A DNA stretch of 8,867 nucleotides from Hyphomicrobiales bacterium (lineage in GTDB: Bacteria > Pseudomonadota > Alphaproteobacteria > Rhizobiales > HXMU1428-3). This document shows positions 1-6,130 of this stretch, piece after piece. Made by a program: the position numbers and the translations under genes. The stretch spans positions 1 through 8,867 of the forward strand of contig JAJFHW010000327.1 in NCBI GenBank assembly GCA_021775385.1, read 5' to 3'. Under the pieces are notes generated by a model. That model was not told the origin of the DNA, did not search any database, and worked only from the letters and a program-made list of their open reading frames with translations. The first letter of the stretch is position 1. Each line of letters opens with the position of its first letter.

Positions 1-1
1 A

Positions 2-349
<348 letters not shown>

Positions 350-360
350 GTTTTTTAGTT

Positions 361-403
361 TTATATCCTTCTTTTAATCATCGTGATTTTTTGAGGGATA
401 TAA
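361..403 (+). promoter_or_regulatory. Two-tier inverted repeat between glnB and glnA
   Basis: A perfect 8-bp inverted repeat, TTATATCC at 361-368 and GGATATAA at 396-403, encloses a second smaller hairpin, AATCA (376-380), loop TCG, TGATT (384-388), which is followed by a short T run. In the transcript this would fold into a long stem-loop between the two genes. The inner hairpin plus T run could act as a weak attenuator or a processing point that sets different levels of glnB and glnA. A TATAAT at 399-404 inside the right arm might also be the -10 of a glnA-specific promoter, but no -35 match is seen at 16-18 bp. The function is inference. Confidence 0.4.
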
Positions 404-447
404 TTTTTCGATTAATCCCATTAGATAGAATGAAAAGGGGACCCTTT

Positions 448-1857
448 ATGGCTGATGCAAGTACAGTCTTGGCAAAAATCAAAGACGAAGACATCAAGTT
501 TGTAGACCTTCGCTTTACAGACCCACGCGGTAAAGTTCAACACGTAACTATGGACGTAAGTGAAGTTAACGAAGATATGTTTTCTGAAGGCGTAGCTTTT
601 GATGGCTCATCAATTGCAGGCTGGAAAGATATCTCTCAGTCAGATATGACACTTATGCCTGACGTAGATACAGTTCATATTGACCCATTTTTTGCTCAAT
701 CAACTCTTGCAGTTTTTTGCGATGTTACTGAGCCGGATACAGGTGAATATTACGAACGCGACCCACGCGGCATTGCTCGTAAAGCTGAAAACTACCTAAA
801 ATCTACAGGAATTGGCGATACAGCAAACTTCGGTCCTGAACCTGAATTCTTCATCTTCGATGATGTTCGTTTTTCTTCAGAGCCTTATAACTGTGGCTTT
901 AAACTTGATAGCTCAGAGCTTCCAAGTAACAGTGACACTGAATATGAAATGGGTAACCTTGGTCACCGTCCACGTACTAAGGGTGGTTATTTCCCAGTTC
1001 CTCCAGTTGACTCATGCCAAGACATTCGCTCAGAAATGTTGAGCGTTATGAAAGACATGGGCGTTGGCGTTGAAAAGCATCACCACGAAGTGGCTTCTGC
1101 TCAACACGAACTCGGCATGAAATACAACACTCTTCTTAAAGTTGCAGACCATGTGCAAATTTATAAATATGCAGTACACAATGTAGCTCATGCTTATGGC
1201 AAATCTGCTACATTTATGCCAAAGCCTGTTTTTGGTGATAATGGTACTGGTATGCACGTGCACCAATCAATCTGGAAAGATGGTTCACCTGTTTTTGCTG
1301 GTAATCAGTATGCCGATCTATCTGAGACTTGCCTACACTATATTGGTGGCCTATTGAAGCATGCTAAGGTTCTTAACGCTTTCACAAACCCAATTACAAA
1401 CTCTTACAAGCGTCTTGTGCCTGGTTATGAAGCTCCTGTGCTTCTTGCATACTCTTCACGTAACCGTTCAGCTTCTTGCCGTATTCCGCACGTTGCTAGC
1501 CCGAATGGTAAGCGTATTGAAATTCGCTTCCCAGATCCAGCTGCTAACCCATATCTTGCATTCTCTGCAATGCTTATGGCTGGCCTTGATGGTATTGAGA
1601 ACAAAATCAATCCTGGTGATCCAATGGATAAGAACCTTTATGATCTTCCAGCTGAAGAACTAAAGAGCATTCCAACAGTTTGTGGTTCACTTCGTGAAGC
1701 TCTTGAAGAGCTTGATGGAGGCCGCGATTTCTTGAAAAAGGGTGGTGTGTTCACTGACGATCAAATTGATGGATTTATCGAACTTAAAATGGAAGATGTT
1801 GAGCGCTATGAGCTTATGCCTCATCCAGTTGAGTTTGACATGTACTACTCAATCTAA
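448..1857 (+). CDS. glnA: Glutamine synthetase type I (GlnA)
   Basis: This enzyme condenses glutamate and ammonia to glutamine with ATP, as a cytoplasmic dodecamer, and is the main route of ammonium assimilation. The start is the ATG at 448, preceded by GGGG at 437-440. It gives 469 residues, the length of the well-studied enterobacterial enzyme; an upstream in-frame TTG at 391 would add 19 atypical residues. Recognisable blocks are FDGSSIAGW near residue 50 (N-terminal signature), the ATP-binding signature [34 protein letters not shown] and NRSASCRIP in the catalytic core. Tyr398, counting Met1, sits in NLYDLP and corresponds to the adenylylation site, so the product is the GlnE-regulated GSI-beta form. 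It is downstream of glnB, probably co-transcribed, and is followed by a good terminator. No truncation or missing active-site block is seen. Confidence 0.98.
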   Translation: MADASTVLAKIKDEDIKFVDLRFTDPRGKVQHVTMDVSEVNEDMFSEGVAFDGSSIAGWKDISQSDMTLMPDVDTVHIDPFFAQSTLAVFCDVTEPDTGEYYERDPRGIARKAENYLKSTGIGDTANFGPEPEFFIFDDVRFSSEPYNCGFKLDSSELPSNSDTEYEMGNLGHRPRTKGGYFPVPPVDSCQDIRSEMLSVMKDMGVGVEKHHHEVASAQHELGMKYNTLLKVADHVQIYKYAVHNVAHAYGKSATFMPKPVFGDNGTGMHVHQSIWKDGSPVFAGNQYADLSETCLHYIGGLLKHAKVLNAFTNPITNSYKRLVPGYEAPVLLAYSSRNRSASCRIPHVASPNGKRIEIRFPDPAANPYLAFSAMLMAGLDGIENKINPGDPMDKNLYDLPAEELKSIPTVCGSLREALEELDGGRDFLKKGGVFTDDQIDGFIELKMEDVERYELMPHPVEFDMYYSI

Positions 1858-1901
1858 GGTATCTAGATGCTTTAGTCTTAAAATTTAAAAATCGACGACT
1901 T

Positions 1902-1936
1902 AAAGAGGAGTGGCTTTGGCTGCTCCTCTTTTTTAT
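1902..1936 (+). terminator. Rho-independent terminator after glnA
   Basis: A 9-bp perfect stem, AAAGAGGAG at 1902-1910 pairing with CTCCTCTTT at 1923-1931, has a 12-base loop and a T run that reaches 1934. It lies 45 bases past the glnA stop codon and should end the glnB-glnA transcript. On the opposite strand the A-rich 5' arm gives only a short T run, so it is probably mainly one-directional. Confidence 0.85.
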
Positions 1937-2006
1937 GTTTTGATCTATTTCAAAGATTTTCTAGAGCATTACCCTTATGGATGGTTTCAGTTTTAGGTGA
2001 CAAACT

Positions 2007-2312
2007 CTAAACAACTACGAACATAATGAAAATCAAGCTAATCACGCTGTAAGCTGCGATGTTGTCTTTGTTGATTGATAACCAGCCGAGTATAGTGCCA
2101 GGCACTTTTAGGAGAAATGAACTTGAAAGCCAAAGACAGATGCTGGACGCCATGATGCCCCACATCCAAAGTGACGCTTGCTGATTAGAGTCTGGTGAAA
2201 ATTCTCCAGATTGAATTACGACACCACTTAACAGGGGGATTGAGATGAAAAGTGCCACAATAGAGATCAACCCTAGTAGCACCAGGAAGGTGTAACGCAC
2301 TAACTCAAACAT
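2007..2312 (-). CDS. Small three-helix membrane protein, unknown function
   Basis: I do not recognise this gene. The start at 2312 (ATG) is chosen because GGAG lies six bases upstream; in-frame alternatives at 2324 (ATG) and 2333 (TTG) lack a ribosome binding site and would add four and seven residues. The 101-residue product is almost entirely hydrophobic. A first membrane segment covers about residues 7-31 (FLVLLGLISIVALFISIPLL), then comes a short polar loop (GEFSPDSNQQ), a Trp-rich second segment (LWMWGIMASSICLWLSSSFLL), a loop with KVPGTILGWLSINKDN, and a third segment at the C-terminus (AYSVISLIFIMFVVV). No catalytic motif, signal-peptide cleavage site or known fold is evident. It is transcribed divergently from the universal stress gene, with 165 bp between the two start codons. 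An inverted repeat covers its ribosome binding site. Confidence 0.7.
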   Translation of the reverse strand: MFELVRYTFLVLLGLISIVALFISIPLLSGVVIQSGEFSPDSNQQASLWMWGIMASSICLWLSSSFLLKVPGTILGWLSINKDNIAAYSVISLIFIMFVVV

Positions 2313-2341
2313 AACTAACTCCATACTATACAAAGTTAGTT
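2313..2341 (-). promoter_or_regulatory. Inverted repeat over the ribosome binding site of the small membrane protein
   Basis: AACTAACT at 2313-2320 and AGTTAGTT at 2334-2341 form a perfect 8-bp inverted repeat with a 13-base spacer. Read on the - strand it ends directly before the ATG at 2312, and the GGAG lies at the loop-stem edge. As DNA it could be an operator; as RNA it could limit access of ribosomes to the start. Function is inferred from position only. Confidence 0.35.
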
Positions 2342-2431
2342 TAGCTAAAAATCGTTAAAATTTTATAATATTTACATCGTTAGCTTTAAGAAGTTGGTTA
2401 GGATTTAGGTCTGCTGACTAATATTCATCAG
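2340..2431. promoter_or_regulatory. Divergent promoter region between membrane protein and universal stress gene
   Basis: This AT-rich stretch contains TTTAGCTAAA (2340-2349, a perfect palindrome) and a consensus -10 TATAAT on the + strand at 2364-2369, with only a poor -35 (TTAGCT at 2341-2346, 17-bp spacer). The same AT-rich block could serve as a -10 on the - strand. ATCGTTA occurs twice (2351-2357 and 2376-2382). Further downstream, CTGACTAATATTCATCAG (2414-2431) is an imperfect palindrome with seven of nine pairs matching, about 47 bp before the stress gene start. A second weak promoter, TTGGTT (2394-2399) with TAATAT (2419-2424) at a 19-bp spacer, would overlap that palindrome. Confidence 0.35.
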
Positions 2432-2477
2432 TTTATTTTGATATTTTTGCAACCGATAAAACACAAAGGTCAATAAT

Positions 2478-2885
2478 ATGACTGGAATTTTGGTACCGTT
2501 TGACGGTTCAAAACACTCTCTCAAGGCGTTACATGTTGCTTGTGATTTAGCCGAAAAATATAAAAACAGGCTATTTCTTTTATATATTATTCAAATGGAC
2601 ACCCCATTTAAGCCATCTGATGTCAGCATCGAGACGCATAAACACGCACAAAACATAATTTCTAAGGCCGCAACTAAAGCTAAACACCGTCAAATTGAAT
2701 TTAAAATTTTAGAATTTGAATATGGTGACCCGGCTACTGGTATTTTAGCCGCAAATAAGCGCATGAAGCCTAGTACTATTGTTATGGGGTGCCGTGGACT
2801 AACTGCTACGGCCGCGGAGATTTTTGGCACTGCGTCTCGAACTGTGTTTGAACATGCCGACTGCACTTGTATTTCAGTAAAGTAA
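2478..2885 (+). CDS. Universal stress protein, UspA family, ATP-binding type
   Basis: This is a single-domain cytoplasmic universal stress protein of 135 residues, close to the family norm of about 140. The start ATG at 2478 has AAAGG at 2464-2468, nine bases upstream. The N-terminus (MTGILVPFDGSKHSLKAL) shows the family's first beta strand and the acidic residue Asp9. The second half carries VMGCRG at 102-107 followed by GTAS at 117-120, which fits the ATP-binding spacing G-x2-G-x9-G-(S/T) at Gly104, Gly107, Gly117 and Thr118; this points to the ATP-binding UspFG-like subgroup. The C-terminus CTCISVK matches the usual last strand, which normally reads CPVLVV. Family members help survival during starvation, oxygen limitation or oxidative stress; the exact role of this paralogue cannot be read from sequence. 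It stands alone, divergent from the small membrane protein and convergent with the cold-shock gene. Confidence 0.9.
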   Translation: MTGILVPFDGSKHSLKALHVACDLAEKYKNRLFLLYIIQMDTPFKPSDVSIETHKHAQNIISKAATKAKHRQIEFKILEFEYGDPATGILAANKRMKPSTIVMGCRGLTATAAEIFGTASRTVFEHADCTCISVK

Positions 2886-2944
2886 ACTTGCTAGCAAGCC
2901 CTTAAAATAATCGAGAGTTTGCTAAAATCTTCATGAAACAATTT

Positions 2945-2982
2945 AAATAAAAAATGCCTCCCTATTGCTAGAGAGGCATTTT
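2945..2982. terminator. Bidirectional intrinsic terminator between stress and cold-shock genes
   Basis: A 10-bp perfect stem, AAAATGCCTC (2951-2960) with GAGGCATTTT (2973-2982), has a 12-base loop. On the - strand the stem runs into a long T-rich tail (complement of 2945-2954), making a strong terminator for the cold-shock gene, whose stop codon is 55 bases before the stem. On the + strand the four T residues of the arm give a weaker terminator for the universal stress gene. The convergent gene order fits a shared site. Confidence 0.85.
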
Positions 2983-3036
2983 CAATGGAAGTATTGCGAA
3001 CTCATAGATCTAACGATCACTTGAGCTCTAGCAAAA

Positions 3037-3249
3037 TTAGCCCATTTGGATGTTTGTAGCTTGCTTGCCACGACCGCGTGGATCATCTTCGATTTCGAAA
3101 GAAACTTTGTCGCCTTCGTCAACTTGAGAGATGCCAGCACGCTCTAGAGCTGTGATGTGTACGAAAATGTCTTTGCTGCCATCTTCTGGAGTGATAAAGC
3201 CGAAGCCTTTAGAGTGGTTAAAAAATTTAATTGTGCCTTTAGTAGACAT
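3037..3249 (-). CDS. Cold-shock domain protein, CspA family
   Basis: This is a 70-residue single cold-shock domain protein, the normal length for the CspA family, binding single-stranded RNA and DNA as an RNA chaperone or antiterminator. RNP1 is KGFGFI at residues 14-19 and RNP2 is DIFVHI at 27-32. The aromatic residues expected to stack on nucleic acid are there: Phe9 and Phe10 in IKFF, Phe16, Phe18, Phe29 and His31. The C-terminal part (GDKVSFEIEDDPRGRGKQATNI) matches the last strands. The ATG at 3249 follows an AAAGGAT ribosome binding site, which sits inside a small GGGA/TCCC inverted repeat. The gene is monocistronic: about 275 bp without another gene precede it and an intrinsic terminator follows. 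Whether expression is cold-induced, growth-phase controlled or constitutive cannot be told; alphaproteobacteria usually carry several paralogues. Confidence 0.96.
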   Translation of the reverse strand: MSTKGTIKFFNHSKGFGFITPEDGSKDIFVHITALERAGISQVDEGDKVSFEIEDDPRGRGKQATNIQMG

Positions 3250-3480
3250 AGTGGGATCCTTTCCCGATAAATATTAAAATTTGACAACTAATCATCTCGA
3301 CTTCATGTCTCTCAATCTTTGAGCGTAACGCCATCAGATTTGCTGTCGTCTCAGATAGTCGGGTAGGGCCAGTCTGTCTAAAAAACAAAATAAGTCTTAA
3401 CCGTGCGTCTGAACAAGTGCTCTACTTGCAAGAAGAGCATATTGAGTGTTTTAAGGGCTCAGTATGAACTGTGCAAGCTT
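3250..3480 (-). promoter_or_regulatory. Cold-shock gene upstream region with 22-bp palindrome
   Basis: The region upstream of the cold-shock gene has no gene on its own strand and contains several structures. A 22-bp near-perfect palindrome at 3418-3439 has outer arms TGCTCT and AGAGCA around an inner CTTGCAAG; ten of eleven pairs match. CTCAA-TCT-TTGAG at 3311-3323 is a small hairpin. Directly before the start codon, on the - strand, GGGA and TCCC flank the ribosome binding site (3253-3265). Two weak - strand promoters are conceivable: TTGCAC (3471-3476) with TTAAAA (3449-3454), 16-bp spacer, which would place the palindrome at the start of a leader of about 190 bases; or TTGTTC (3411-3416) with TTATTT (3388-3393), 17-bp spacer, which would place the palindrome just upstream of the -35. 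Neither is strong. Confidence 0.4.
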
Positions 3481-3524
3481 TACTTTAAAATAATGTCCAG
3501 AAACTGAAAAATTGAGTAATTGTT

Positions 3525-3818
3525 ATGCAAATATCTCGATTTCTCACAAAATCTCTGAGTTATCTTACTCATTTATCATCATTCTATAACAATCTGGTGA
3601 CTATTTTCAGAGATATGACACATGACATAAGCGTGATTCTGAATGAGCTGCTCATGTGGTACTCACCTACATTGCAAAGCTTTAGCTGGGCCTTCTACCT
3701 TTCCTATGGAAACGTTCGTTGCCTGATTATTGATAGATTTTTAATAGCCTGCATATCATTAATAAGTTTTCTCAGCTTTAGCGCAAACGCTGTAATCGCT
3801 CGATACGGCGGCGAATAA
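3525..3818 (+). CDS. Doubtful small ORF with a C-terminal hydrophobic segment
   Basis: This is an open frame of 97 residues from the ATG at 3525, in a region that otherwise has no gene. I do not recognise it. The N-terminal two thirds look like random translation of AT-rich DNA (many Ser, Leu, Phe, Tyr). The last part (FLIACISLISFLSFSANAV) resembles a signal peptide with an Ala-x-Ala cleavage site, but only a few residues, IARYGGE, follow before the stop. That would fit either noise or the decayed 5' end of a lost secreted-protein gene. The ribosome binding site is poor (GAG about 10 bases upstream), no clear promoter is seen, and the downstream gene is on the other strand. I consider a real gene here unlikely but not excluded. 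Confidence 0.2.
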   Translation: MQISRFLTKSLSYLTHLSSFYNNLVTIFRDMTHDISVILNELLMWYSPTLQSFSWAFYLSYGNVRCLIIDRFLIACISLISFLSFSANAVIARYGGE

Positions 3819-3987
3819 TCAGAGAGCTTTTTAAAAGTTTGGGAACGTGTGTCTGCTTGCAACCGTAGCCTATTTCATCAGTTTAAATAGAAACACTGCT
3901 TTCCTACGTAGATAAGGGTCAAAAATTAGAAACGCACTGCTCATTGTGGCAGAGTGAACCGACGCCCTTGCCAGATTGTCGAAGCTC
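3819..3987. other. Intergenic stretch before the peroxiredoxin-like gene end
   Basis: No open frame of note and no RNA gene is visible. Apart from the probable terminator of the - strand gene at 3921-3956, I see nothing structured here. Together with the doubtful ORF and the cold-shock upstream region it makes a stretch of about 740 bp (3250-3987) without a convincing gene. Confidence 0.5.
3921..3956 (-). terminator. Probable terminator of the peroxiredoxin-like gene
   Basis: On the - strand CACTCTGC (3956-3949) can pair with GCAGTG (3940-3935), leaving a two-base bulge, and is followed by a T-rich tail, the complement of 3921-3934. It lies about 30 bases past the stop codon of the peroxiredoxin-like gene. 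The imperfect stem and interrupted T run make this a moderate call. Confidence 0.4.
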
Positions 3988-4545
3988 TTAAGCCTCTATT
4001 TTCCATTTGATGGAACAGCCCATTGATGGGATCTGATCTTCTGGTCCCTTTCCTGTCTCCACTACCTGCTTCATAGCTTCAAACAGGTCTCTTTTCACAT
4101 CTAATGGGGCTGCTTCTTTACGGCTTGCATCAAGGCGGCCTCTGTATTGTAAGCCTGAATTTTTATCAAAACCGAAAAAATCTGGTGTGCAAACCGCATC
4201 ATAGGTTTTTGCAATCTGCTGGGTTTCATCCTGAAGGTACGGGAATGTAAATCCGTGATCCTTGGCAAACTGAACCATATTTTCAAAACTGTCTTCTTCA
4301 TATTCATTGGCATCATTCGCGCAAATGGCGACAACCCCTACACCCATTCCTTGCAACTCTTTCACATCTCGTACTATACGATCAATGATTGATTTTACAT
4401 AGGGGCAATGATTGCAGATAAACATGACCAACGTTGCGGTTTCACCTTTGATGTCAGACAGAGCATAGTCCTTACCGTCTGTACCTTTTAGAGTAAAGTC
4501 TGGCGCAGGCCAGTTAAAATCGCATATGGGAGTTTCTACAGCCAT
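3988..4545 (-). CDS. Thioredoxin-fold AhpC/TSA-family (peroxiredoxin-like) protein
   Basis: This 185-residue protein has the thioredoxin fold of the peroxiredoxin-like group whose active site reads CNHCPYVK. Here that motif is at residues 44-51, with the cysteine pair Cys44-x-x-Cys47 followed by Pro48. The N-terminal PAPDFTLKGTDGKDYALSDIKG (13-34) is the typical AhpC/TSA opening, VGVVAICANDANEYEEDSFENM is the following strand-helix block, and the C-terminal PSMGCSIKWK (about 172-181) is characteristic of this subgroup. No signal peptide is seen, so it should be cytoplasmic. A thiol-dependent reductase or peroxidase role is family inference; the substrate is not known from sequence. The ATG at 4545 has AAAGAGAG upstream. 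It follows a rhodanese gene on the same strand, 197 bp away, with a 39-bp tandem repeat in between, so shared transcription is possible but uncertain. Confidence 0.88.
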   Translation of the reverse strand: MAVETPICDFNWPAPDFTLKGTDGKDYALSDIKGETATLVMFICNHCPYVKSIIDRIVRDVKELQGMGVGVVAICANDANEYEEDSFENMVQFAKDHGFTFPYLQDETQQIAKTYDAVCTPDFFGFDKNSGLQYRGRLDASRKEAAPLDVKRDLFEAMKQVVETGKGPEDQIPSMGCSIKWKIEA

Positions 4546-4560
4546 TTTGTTCTCTCTTTA

Positions 4561-4677
4561 TTAGTGGCGCCTTCAGGTTGCCCACAAGCAACCGGCGCGT
4601 TAGTGGCGCCTTCAGGTTGCCCACAAGCAACCGGCGCGTTAGTGGAGCCTTCAGGTTGCCTACCAAGAAACCTGTGC
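4561..4677. repeat. 39-bp GC-rich tandem repeat, two identical and one degenerate copy
   Basis: Copies lie at 4561-4599 and 4600-4638 (identical) and at 4639-4677 (diverged, mainly in its second half). Each perfect copy folds: GCGCC, a TTCA bulge, GGTTGC, a six-base loop CCACAA, GCAACC, GGCGC, for 11 paired bases. The third copy has lost the outer stem but keeps a shifted one, CAGGTT with AACCTG. The unit is clearly more GC-rich than the surrounding DNA. The array begins 15 bp upstream of the peroxiredoxin-like start codon, so it would lie in that gene's leader or in the rhodanese 3' region. It has no spacers and is not a CRISPR. Because 39 is a multiple of three, some frames stay open across it, but they do not look like protein. 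Confidence 0.9.
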
Positions 4678-4742
4678 AAGCATCTACTCAAAGCTACAGT
4701 TTTCTATTTATCAAACCAGTTCCGATCCCGGGTAAAAAGTAT

Positions 4743-5138
4743 TTATTCTTTGCTAACAGGTCCACCGGCTTTGATCCATTCTGAAAAGCCGCCTTTGATA
4801 TGGGAAACAGGTTTTAGGCCCATATCACTGGCGGTTTTGGTAGCTAAAGCTGAGCGCCAGCCTGAAGCACAATGAAAGATAAAATGTTTATCTTCAGCAA
4901 ACAGCGGTTTATGATAGGGACTATCAGGATCAATCCAAAATTCTAACATGCCACGCGGAACATGAATGGCCCCTGCTATGAACCCTTCTCTTTGGCGCTC
5001 TCTTACATCTCTTATATCTACTATAACAGTTGACTGATCATCAATGAGACTGATTGCCTCATTTGGCTCGACCTCATTAATTTGGCCTCTTGCCTCTGCC
5101 ACCATGTCTTTAATGTGTTTTGTGATGTTTTGTGACAT
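4743..5138 (-). CDS. Single-domain rhodanese-like sulfurtransferase
   Basis: This is a rhodanese-domain protein of 131 residues, cytoplasmic (no signal peptide), expected to carry sulfane sulfur as a cysteine persulfide. The N-terminal helix MSQNITKHIKDMVAEARGQI is followed by the domain proper: the strand TVIVDIRDVRER at 37-48 with the conserved Asp41 and Arg43, the GFIAGAIHVPRGMLEF block at 52-67, and the active-site loop at Cys90, CASGWRSA (Cys-x-x-Gly-x-Arg). The C-terminal GLKPVSHIKGGFSEWIKAGGPV is the usual domain end. All key residues are present, so it is probably active. The ATG at 5138 has AAGGGAT upstream. It lies 98 bp after the isocitrate lyase-family gene on the same strand, and an operator-like palindrome sits in that gap. 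The physiological acceptor (thiosulfate, glutathione persulfide, sulfide detoxification) cannot be decided. Confidence 0.92.
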   Translation of the reverse strand: MSQNITKHIKDMVAEARGQINEVEPNEAISLIDDQSTVIVDIRDVRERQREGFIAGAIHVPRGMLEFWIDPDSPYHKPLFAEDKHFIFHCASGWRSALATKTASDMGLKPVSHIKGGFSEWIKAGGPVSKE

Positions 5139-5180
5139 TTTTTATCCCTTCATTGTTAAATTGAAGAGTACATATAAACA

Positions 5181-5193
5181 TTCACATTGTGAA
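5181..5193 (-). promoter_or_regulatory. Operator-like palindrome upstream of the rhodanese gene
   Basis: TTCACA-T-TGTGAA is a perfect palindrome around one central base, 43 bp upstream of the rhodanese ATG. Wider arms AAACAT (5177-5182) and ATGTTT (5196-5201) extend the symmetry with a small offset. Its size and position suit a dimeric repressor. Rhodanese genes in alphaproteobacteria are often under persulfide-sensing ArsR-family repressors (BigR/SqrR), but the match to their ATTC-N8-GAAT site is only partial, so the regulator is not assigned. Confidence 0.35.
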
Positions 5194-5223
5194 ATATGTT
5201 TTGTGTAAGATGTTTGTAAGGAT

Positions 5224-5235
5224 AGTTCGCGAACT
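5224..5235. repeat. 12-bp perfect palindrome after the isocitrate lyase-family gene
   Basis: AGTTCGCGAACT is a perfect palindrome ending two bases before the stop codon of the - strand gene. As RNA it would fold only with a tight loop and has no T run, so it is not a clear terminator. No further function is supported. Confidence 0.3.
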
Positions 5236-5236
5236 C

Positions 5237-6100
5237 TTAAATCGAAGCTACTTTTGTGATCGAGCCCACGGTATCACAAAGAATGTCAGACATATCGTTT
5301 TCTGACATTGCATCTTCCAGATGTCCAAACTGACCAGTGGCCATTAAGTTTTCTGCTTTTCTGCGCATATCACTAAGAGCTGAACGCATAAGGCCCGTTC
5401 CCAATGAAATGGCTGTAATGCCTGCATCTCTATAATCGACAAGCAACGGGGCATTGCCATGGCTTACCGTAATCATTACCGGGCCATCAATCTGTGATTT
5501 TAATTGACGAACAACATCGATATTTTGAATACCTGGTACATGAACAATATCAGCACCAGCATTTAGAAATGTATTGGCTCTTTTAACGGCTTCATCAAAT
5601 GGGTTTGCAACCAATGCTCCCATATGAGCTGCATCTGTTCTGGCAACTAGAACCAGATCTTTTTTCAGCTCCATAGCGGCCATCCGAGCGCTTTTTATAC
5701 GATTGGCAACTTCCATAACGCCTAGCATTTGGTGCATGCCATCACGCCCTCCATCACCCAGGATAACGCCTTTGCCACCTATTGTCAGCGCTGCCATCAC
5801 GCCACGTTTGATATATTGGTTTGAGCGATCAAAACACCCCTCAAGGTCGGCTAAAACTGGTTTTTGACAATCTCTTATGATACGCCCAGCTACGACCAAA
5901 AGCTCTTCAAGCCCTACTCGTTCACCTGGACGGTAGCCTTGCGCCCATGCATAAGCTGCAGCTGAGGTTGTGAGAGTTGGAAACCCGGCTTCGACAAGAA
6001 TTCGAGCGGATGCAACATCCCAAACTTCAGGGATAATCAAAGGGGCATCTGATTGCCAATCACAACCTAGTCTTGTTGCGAGCTCACATCCTTTAATCAC
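5237..6100 (-). CDS. Isocitrate lyase/phosphoenolpyruvate mutase family enzyme
   Basis: This 287-residue TIM-barrel protein belongs to the isocitrate lyase/PEP mutase superfamily, whose members cleave or form C-C or C-P bonds of 2-oxo or 2-hydroxy acids using Mg2+. The start is a GTG at 6100 with AGGA eight bases upstream. Diagnostic blocks are PEVWDVASARILVEAGFPTLTTSAAA from 24 (strand 1 and substrate loop), PVLADLEGCFD at 81-91 with the metal-site acids Asp85 and Glu87, LVARTDA at 151-157 with the conserved Arg154, and the later barrel strands ADIVHVPGI, PVMITV and ITAISLGTGLM. Two differences stand out: the usual Glu-Asp pair of the next metal-binding strand reads GVILGDGG (Gly115-Asp116), and the Cys-Gly-His loop of true (methyl)isocitrate lyases is absent. 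It is therefore not isocitrate lyase; the substrate is unknown. It is the first gene of three on this strand. Confidence 0.85.
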   Translation of the reverse strand: MIKGCELATRLGCDWQSDAPLIIPEVWDVASARILVEAGFPTLTTSAAAYAWAQGYRPGERVGLEELLVVAGRIIRDCQKPVLADLEGCFDRSNQYIKRGVMAALTIGGKGVILGDGGRDGMHQMLGVMEVANRIKSARMAAMELKKDLVLVARTDAAHMGALVANPFDEAVKRANTFLNAGADIVHVPGIQNIDVVRQLKSQIDGPVMITVSHGNAPLLVDYRDAGITAISLGTGLMRSALSDMRRKAENLMATGQFGHLEDAMSENDMSDILCDTVGSITKVASI

Positions 6101-6130
6101 TGCTTTATCCTAATCTTAAAATTCTAGCTT

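Noticed and set aside
391..447. Upstream TTG start for glnA adding 19 residues
   Set aside because: The ATG at 448 gives the standard 469 residues and has a ribosome binding site; the extension would translate the right arm of the intergenic inverted repeat.
812..1663. Open frames on both strands inside glnA (812-1042, 1030-1266, 1361-1663, 1425-1610)
   Set aside because: All lie within an unambiguous glutamine synthetase gene in other frames and show no recognisable protein features.
2438..2454. TTGATATTTTTGCAA upstream of the universal stress gene as a second FNR-type site
   Set aside because: The second half-site is TGCAA at the wrong spacing, so it does not fit TTGAT-N4-ATCAA. Only the intergenic box at 6250 is a real match.
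4101..4334. Second - strand open frame inside the peroxiredoxin-like gene
   Set aside because: It is wholly contained in a well-supported gene in another frame and has no ribosome binding site or motif.
4561..4677. CRISPR-like array
   Set aside because: The copies abut directly with no spacers, there are only three units, and no cas gene is present.
4564..4875. Two overlapping + strand open frames running through the 39-bp repeats, with repeated APSGCPQATGALV-like peptides
   Set aside because: The frames stay open because the repeat unit is a multiple of three and because they run antisense to the rhodanese gene. There is no ribosome binding site, and the downstream part mirrors a well-supported gene on the other strand.
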